NCBI GenBank assembly: GCA_963995525.1
Contig: OZ023213.1
Span: forward strand, 38,565,449 to 38,629,448
Reading direction: 5' to 3'
Length of the DNA stretch: 64,000 nt
Source of the DNA: Escarpia spicata
Taxonomy: Eukaryota; Annelida; Polychaeta; Sabellida; Siboglinidae
A program made the translations under genes and the position numbers. Below are positions 60,214 to 64,000 of this stretch, in pieces; position 1 is the first letter of the stretch; every line of letters begins with the position of its first letter. The notes beneath the pieces are model-generated. The model saw only the letters and a program-made list of their open reading frames with translations. It was not told the origin of the DNA and ran no database searches.

Positions 60214-60646
60214 ATATGTCAGAGTGTTAATAATCAATTATCATTACCATATCCATGACATTATTATAATATCATGAGACATGACTTCCGTTACATATAT
60301 ATATATGATGACAAATTTTGATATTATGATAAAAACCAACGTTAGGCCTTAGTGATGCAACTGCTGTTATATCACTCTACCTCACGCTTCCCAGTTGTGA
60401 TGTATATAATAAAACAACAGTTTAAAGAAGAAACCTTTTCAAATATTCATTTTCTAAATGTGTAACACATGTAATATATTTTGTACAAATTATAACTGAT
60501 TAAACTACCTGTATACATTGAATATTTACAATATGTTGTGTCTTTTCATAGGGTATCGACAAATGTTCGTGATATAGAAGAAATCCAAAAAAATATCACA
60601 ACATGAAGCAACGAGATATGCACATGCACACTCATACGCGCGCGCG

Positions 60647-60647
<1 letters not shown>

Positions 60648-60681
<34 letters not shown>
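60648..60681. repeat. (CA)n microsatellite inside Myb-like exon 2
   Basis: A cgcgcgcacg and (CA)n run between the YHNMKQRD and RRSRYKTGGG coding segments. Its length sets the downstream frame. Confidence 0.9.
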
Positions 60682-60689
<8 letters not shown>

Positions 60690-60827
60690 ATGCAATGCGT
60701 CGCAGTCGCTACAAGACTGGGGGTGGGCCGGCACCTCCTTCCCTGACACCAGCAGAAGAGACTATGGCCCAGTCACTGGAGGGGAGGCCAGGCATCCATG
60801 GCATCGACGGAGGGATTGATACTGATG

Positions 60828-61573
60828 GTAAGCAGTGTTCCAAACAGTATCATTGCATTTAGGCAAACAAACTTGTTTACAGAAAATTATTATCTGAATA
60901 TAAGTAAATAGAAAATGTTGTACGGCTTAGCGTCGCATTATGGTCACCTCATTAAATCTGTCTCAAATTATTTCTATGACCTATCAATTAAGATTACCAT
61001 GTCCCAGTCCCAAGGGTTACCATAATACAGTGCACTCTGGATAAGTTGAACCTCCAAGTACCCATGGAAACATATTGACTAGTTATTAGATGTTCCATTA
61101 GTCAAACCTATGATTTAACATCTTATAGACCTAGGACACAGGAAAAATATTGACTTCACCCAAAAATATATGACTACGCATGTTCTGCAGTGCATATTCA
61201 TTCCCCATAATTGTCGTAATTTTTCTGTCCGATCATATGAAGGGGATAAGTGTGTTGATAAACTTTTATTGCACTACTTACAATAACACATAGAGTTGAC
61301 CAATGATTCCATTTATTTAAATATAAAAAACCGTGCATTGCGACAAGGCGAACACTCTGTATATAAATGAAAAATTATCATAGGTAATGTTCAATGTGCA
61401 CTTAACATATGAAAGTAAGAATACGTAAAATGTACTACACCATGAACATATCTGCTTCTAAATTATGCAAATATCTGGGCATAAGTCAGTGTAAATTGCA
61501 TTTTGCAGCAGTCATATGCAGCATTAAAGCAATATACACCTGTGGTAAAACATTTGTTTGCAATTTCTTTTAG
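60828..61573. other. Intron 2 of the Myb-like gene
   Basis: AT-rich, no embedded gene seen. Confidence 0.5.
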
Positions 61574-62660
61574 AGCAATACAACAACAGCAGTTGTTCCA
61601 ATTCGACCCAAAAGGAAAACGTTGAAGCCAGTTGCTCGACATGTAACCATGTCACCTGCGGTAAGTAATTAACATGTTTCACCATATTTATGATTATTCA
61701 TGTTGTACACAATGCATAGAAAAGCTAACAGTTCTGGAGTAATATTGGAGAAAATGCTATGTTTATGCATGTAATAATAAATAACTTAAGGGTAGCCACA
61801 AGTCATAAACCAGCATTTTAGCTATTTTCGTATTTAATAATTTTCAAAAAATTTCACAAATATTTTGAAAAGTACTGAAGTTAGATAATTGTAATGTTCA
61901 ACCAATTATTGACAAAATTTGGTAAATTGTCAAATGTGACCCACAACATCGAACTGGGCATTAAGTCGCACTGGCCCAATCTGCACGTGATACAAACACA
62001 GCTGTCTAGGTTATGTCCCATCAATTTTGTAATTTTGGCAGAAATGAGGAATGCATACATCATAATCTTGTCTTTCAATGTCCTTTTTTCTCAACAAATA
62101 ATCCAAAATTAGTAAGAAATACTTAATGTATGGTTGTTATGGGCAATTTTTACACGTAACCCAATTTTGCAGCATATTTCTCTCAAAACGTCGCTTTTTA
62201 AATATATGCTCACTGTCAGCAATAAATATTCAAAAATTTGTGAAGATATTTAAACATGTGAGTATTTTGTAGCTTACAATTTGTGGAGTCCAAAAATGTA
62301 TAAAACTTTATTTCACAATTTTGGGGATTAATAACCACTTTGCCATAACAGTTCATATGTAAAGATTTCACGTGCAATGACTCTCATAATATAAACACAG
62401 GTGAAATTTGTTTAACTATTTTTTTTTCAGACAAAAAGAAGAAAACCACAAAAAGAAAACTGCAGCGAGATGAAGCAACTATGCGCAACACTGTGGAAGA
62501 CACAACAAGAATATTGCTTGAGCAGGTGAAACTAAATTTGGAAATTGAAATGCTAAAGAAACAAAATCGAAATCTAGATTTGGAATTTGAATTGGTGACG
62601 TTGAAGAAATTGCATTGCAGTTTGAAAGTAACGAATGAATTCGGCGTTAACTTAGAATAA

Positions 62661-63520
62661 ATGATGACAAATTCAGTTGTTAGTTTCAAACTGGAATCTA
62701 GACTTGCTTAGGTTAGAATACTGGTTCTTTTTGCACAAATGAGGGTTGTTGACTTCTGATGCTTCCTATAAGTTATGTGTACGTGTCATATGTGCAAACC
62801 TAAGCATTTTTAGAAAGCTTGTAAACTGCAATGAAACTTATATGTGGTGAGATTTAACAAAAAGACATGATTCAAATGTTAGTGTATTTGGTAATAAATG
62901 TATAAAATAGATATTGACTGATAAAGATGGTCAAGAAGACCCATTTGCATTACACGGTGTTATGTACTCATAATTGCAATAAATACATAAAGTGATGACA
63001 CATGTTAAGAAGTTTAGTATATATAAAACTATACTATTATTAAATAAAACAAATCAGCAAAAGTCATCAACCAGTATTCTAATCTAAACCAATGCAATTG
63101 CATTTTAGTAATGCCATATCAAAAACATGAAATAAATGTATTTGCATTTATAATATGAAAGAAATGTATTTGCATTTATAATATTTATATTTGAATGTAA
63201 TCCCATTAAAATTTAATTTCAGTGTTGTTTTGAAAAATGTTTATGATTGATAATTATTCAAAAAACATGTTATTGACATTACATTCCAATAGTACTGTTA
63301 CTAAATGCAAAAACATTTGTCATGTTTTTTGATATTACATTACTAAATGCACATTGTTGTACATTTCTTTTAATTCTGCTGAAATGGAAGATTGCAGATT
63401 TGTTGTAACATGTCTTCTTTCTTAGGTAATTTGAATGTAGTATTTTTCAATATGAACTCACATATTACACAGTAAAGATGGCTTCTCACAACAACTCCGC
63501 AGTACTCAACCTGAGCAGAT
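62661..63520. other. Spacer between convergent Harbinger genes
   Basis: AT-rich, with no coding signal. A ~34-bp phrase 'gaaatgtatttgcattta' is duplicated side by side near 63,130-63,185. Confidence 0.5.
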
Positions 63521-63909
63521 TTAAAAGAAATGTGCAACAATGTGACCTCTCATTACTGTCCCATCGTTTTGTCCTGGAACAGGACTGAAAGGTATATCAT
63601 CGGGTGGGGGCTGGTCAACATCATCAGTAGCAATGTCAATTATGTCACCATGATCTATCCCAATGTTGTGTAACACAGCACATGCTACAACATAAGTGAC
63701 AGCATTATGTGGTGTGGTTCGGAGTTCGATGTGTAAACACTGGAAACGTCTCTTTAGGATACCAAATGTCTGTTTGATTAGAACACGGGTACGGCACAGT
63801 GAATTATTAAACCGTGCTTCGCCAGGTGATGCAGGATGAAGTATAGGAGTCATGAGAAAACGTAGGCATGGATACCCTGAGTCTCCCAGCAGGAATCCGT
63901 GATGTAGAC
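63521..63909 (-). pseudogene. Harbinger transposase, C-terminal exon with mutated catalytic Glu
   Basis: The last coding exon starts after an acceptor at 63,910-63,911 and ends at a stop by 63,521. It reads HHGFLLGDSGYPC (second catalytic Asp of the DDE triad), PASPGEARFNNSLCRTRVLI, KQTFGILKRRFQCL and VVACAVLHNIGIDHGD. In Harbinger/HARBI1-type enzymes the third acidic residue sits in the [VI]E-x-x-FG-x-LK-x-RF motif. Here the codon is AAA (Lys). The earlier exons, with the first Asp, lie outside the window. The gene is convergent with the Myb-like gene. The Glu-to-Lys change predicts loss of strand-transfer activity. Confidence 0.82.
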
Positions 63910-64000
63910 CTGGAAATATAATGTAAGTAGTAATACATGTCCCTTACCGCGGGCAACTTGATTATGATAGGTGGAAGCCCATGTTAAGAGATAGGGATTT

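Larger units (their letters stand above)
43680..62660 (+). pseudogene. Harbinger Myb/SANT-like DNA-binding protein gene, disrupted
   Basis: There are four exons. Exon 1 (43,683-43,897) is the SANT-like domain: KKRAKPW, then LIKEVQQREDTLFGVIRGCG and KQRQEAWQQIVEVLKA. Exon 2 (60,552-60,827) reads VSTNVRDIEEIQK, then in a shifted frame YHNMKQRD, a (CA)n expansion, and in a third frame RRSRYKTGGGPAPPSLTPAE and LEGRPGIHGIDGGIDTD, the hallmark of this family. Exon 3 (61,574-61,660) is linker. Exon 4 (62,431-62,660) is a basic, coiled-coil tail (KRKLQRDEATMRN, EIEMLKKQNRNLDLEFELV). Splice phases agree except inside exon 2. A ~15-base poly-G run interrupts the SANT helix region in exon 1. In this family the protein helps the transposase bind DNA and enter the nucleus. 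Intron 1 now holds 16 kb of foreign transposon. Confidence 0.82.
43413..64000. mobile_element. PIF/Harbinger DNA transposon, split by a nested element and cut by the window end
   Basis: It begins GGGCCCAAGGTTATAAAGC right after CTG of the R1 copy, with subterminal 'gagtacg' and 'ctcaactg' motifs in both directions to ~43,580. It has the two-gene Harbinger layout: a Myb/SANT-like gene on plus (43,680-62,660) and a DDE transposase on minus (63,521-63,909 and beyond), convergent. The right end is outside the window. A 16-kb element sits in the first intron of the Myb-like gene. Confidence 0.8.

Noticed and set aside
60546..60749. 67-codon minus-strand Cys/Val frame
   Set aside because: Product of the (CA)n tract in Harbinger exon 2.

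Overview
The window is animal nuclear DNA from an invertebrate. The genes have spliceosomal introns with clean GT..AG borders, the intergenic DNA is AT-rich with long microsatellites, and several metazoan transposon classes are nested in one another. Introns inside the transposon genes and the Mag-type gypsy, CR1/L2-like LINE and PIF/Harbinger families fit a marine invertebrate such as a mollusc, annelid, brachiopod or lancelet. The sequence alone does not settle the phylum. Splice sites, domains and repeat pairs below were read by eye. No database search was possible.

Layout. 1-9.4 kb: a dispersed repeat (R1), a decayed minus-strand LINE with endonuclease and reverse transcriptase remnants, a LINE ORF1 remnant joined to an odd fold-back repeat, an (AT)n tract and two LINE 3' ends. 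10.1-11.15 kb: a broken, intron-containing copy of ADP-ribosylarginine hydrolase. 11.3-12.05 kb: a short terminal-inverted-repeat element. 12.3-12.7 kb: a small basic protein of unknown role. 13.8-23 kb: two damaged gypsy/Mag-like retrotransposons in opposite orientation, broken up by a pair of inverted (CA)n-bearing repeats. 24.3-31.4 kb: one unrecognised ORF, a second LINE ORF1/fold-back block, a LINE chimera, a 53-bp minisatellite and LINE reverse transcriptase pieces.

31.7-35.3 kb holds the best candidate for an ordinary host gene: a small multi-exon secreted protein with a signal peptide and a poly(A) signal. 36.3-38.15 kb is a second full fold-back copy. 39-43.4 kb carries two more R1 copies and a decayed LINE endonuclease.

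The outstanding structure is 43.4-64 kb. A PIF/Harbinger transposon with a Myb/SANT-like gene on the plus strand and a DDE transposase on the minus strand begins inside an R1 copy and runs past the window end. Its first intron is split by a 16-kb DNA transposon at about 44,005-60,086, with about 0.8-0.9 kb terminal inverted repeats and a 7-bp flanking direct repeat GTGTAAT. Each inverted repeat contains an array of ~40-bp units built on the palindrome GTTAACGCGTTAAC.

The 16-kb element carries two convergent intron-rich genes. On the minus strand is an intact five-exon, 498-codon integrase-type transposase with D244, D301 and E336. On the plus strand is a ~20-exon gene with a UBX/ubiquitin-like fold and a HECT E3-ligase C-lobe that keeps its catalytic Cys but has no visible N-lobe. 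A transposon pairing a DDE recombinase with ubiquitin-system machinery is the main candidate for a little-described system here.
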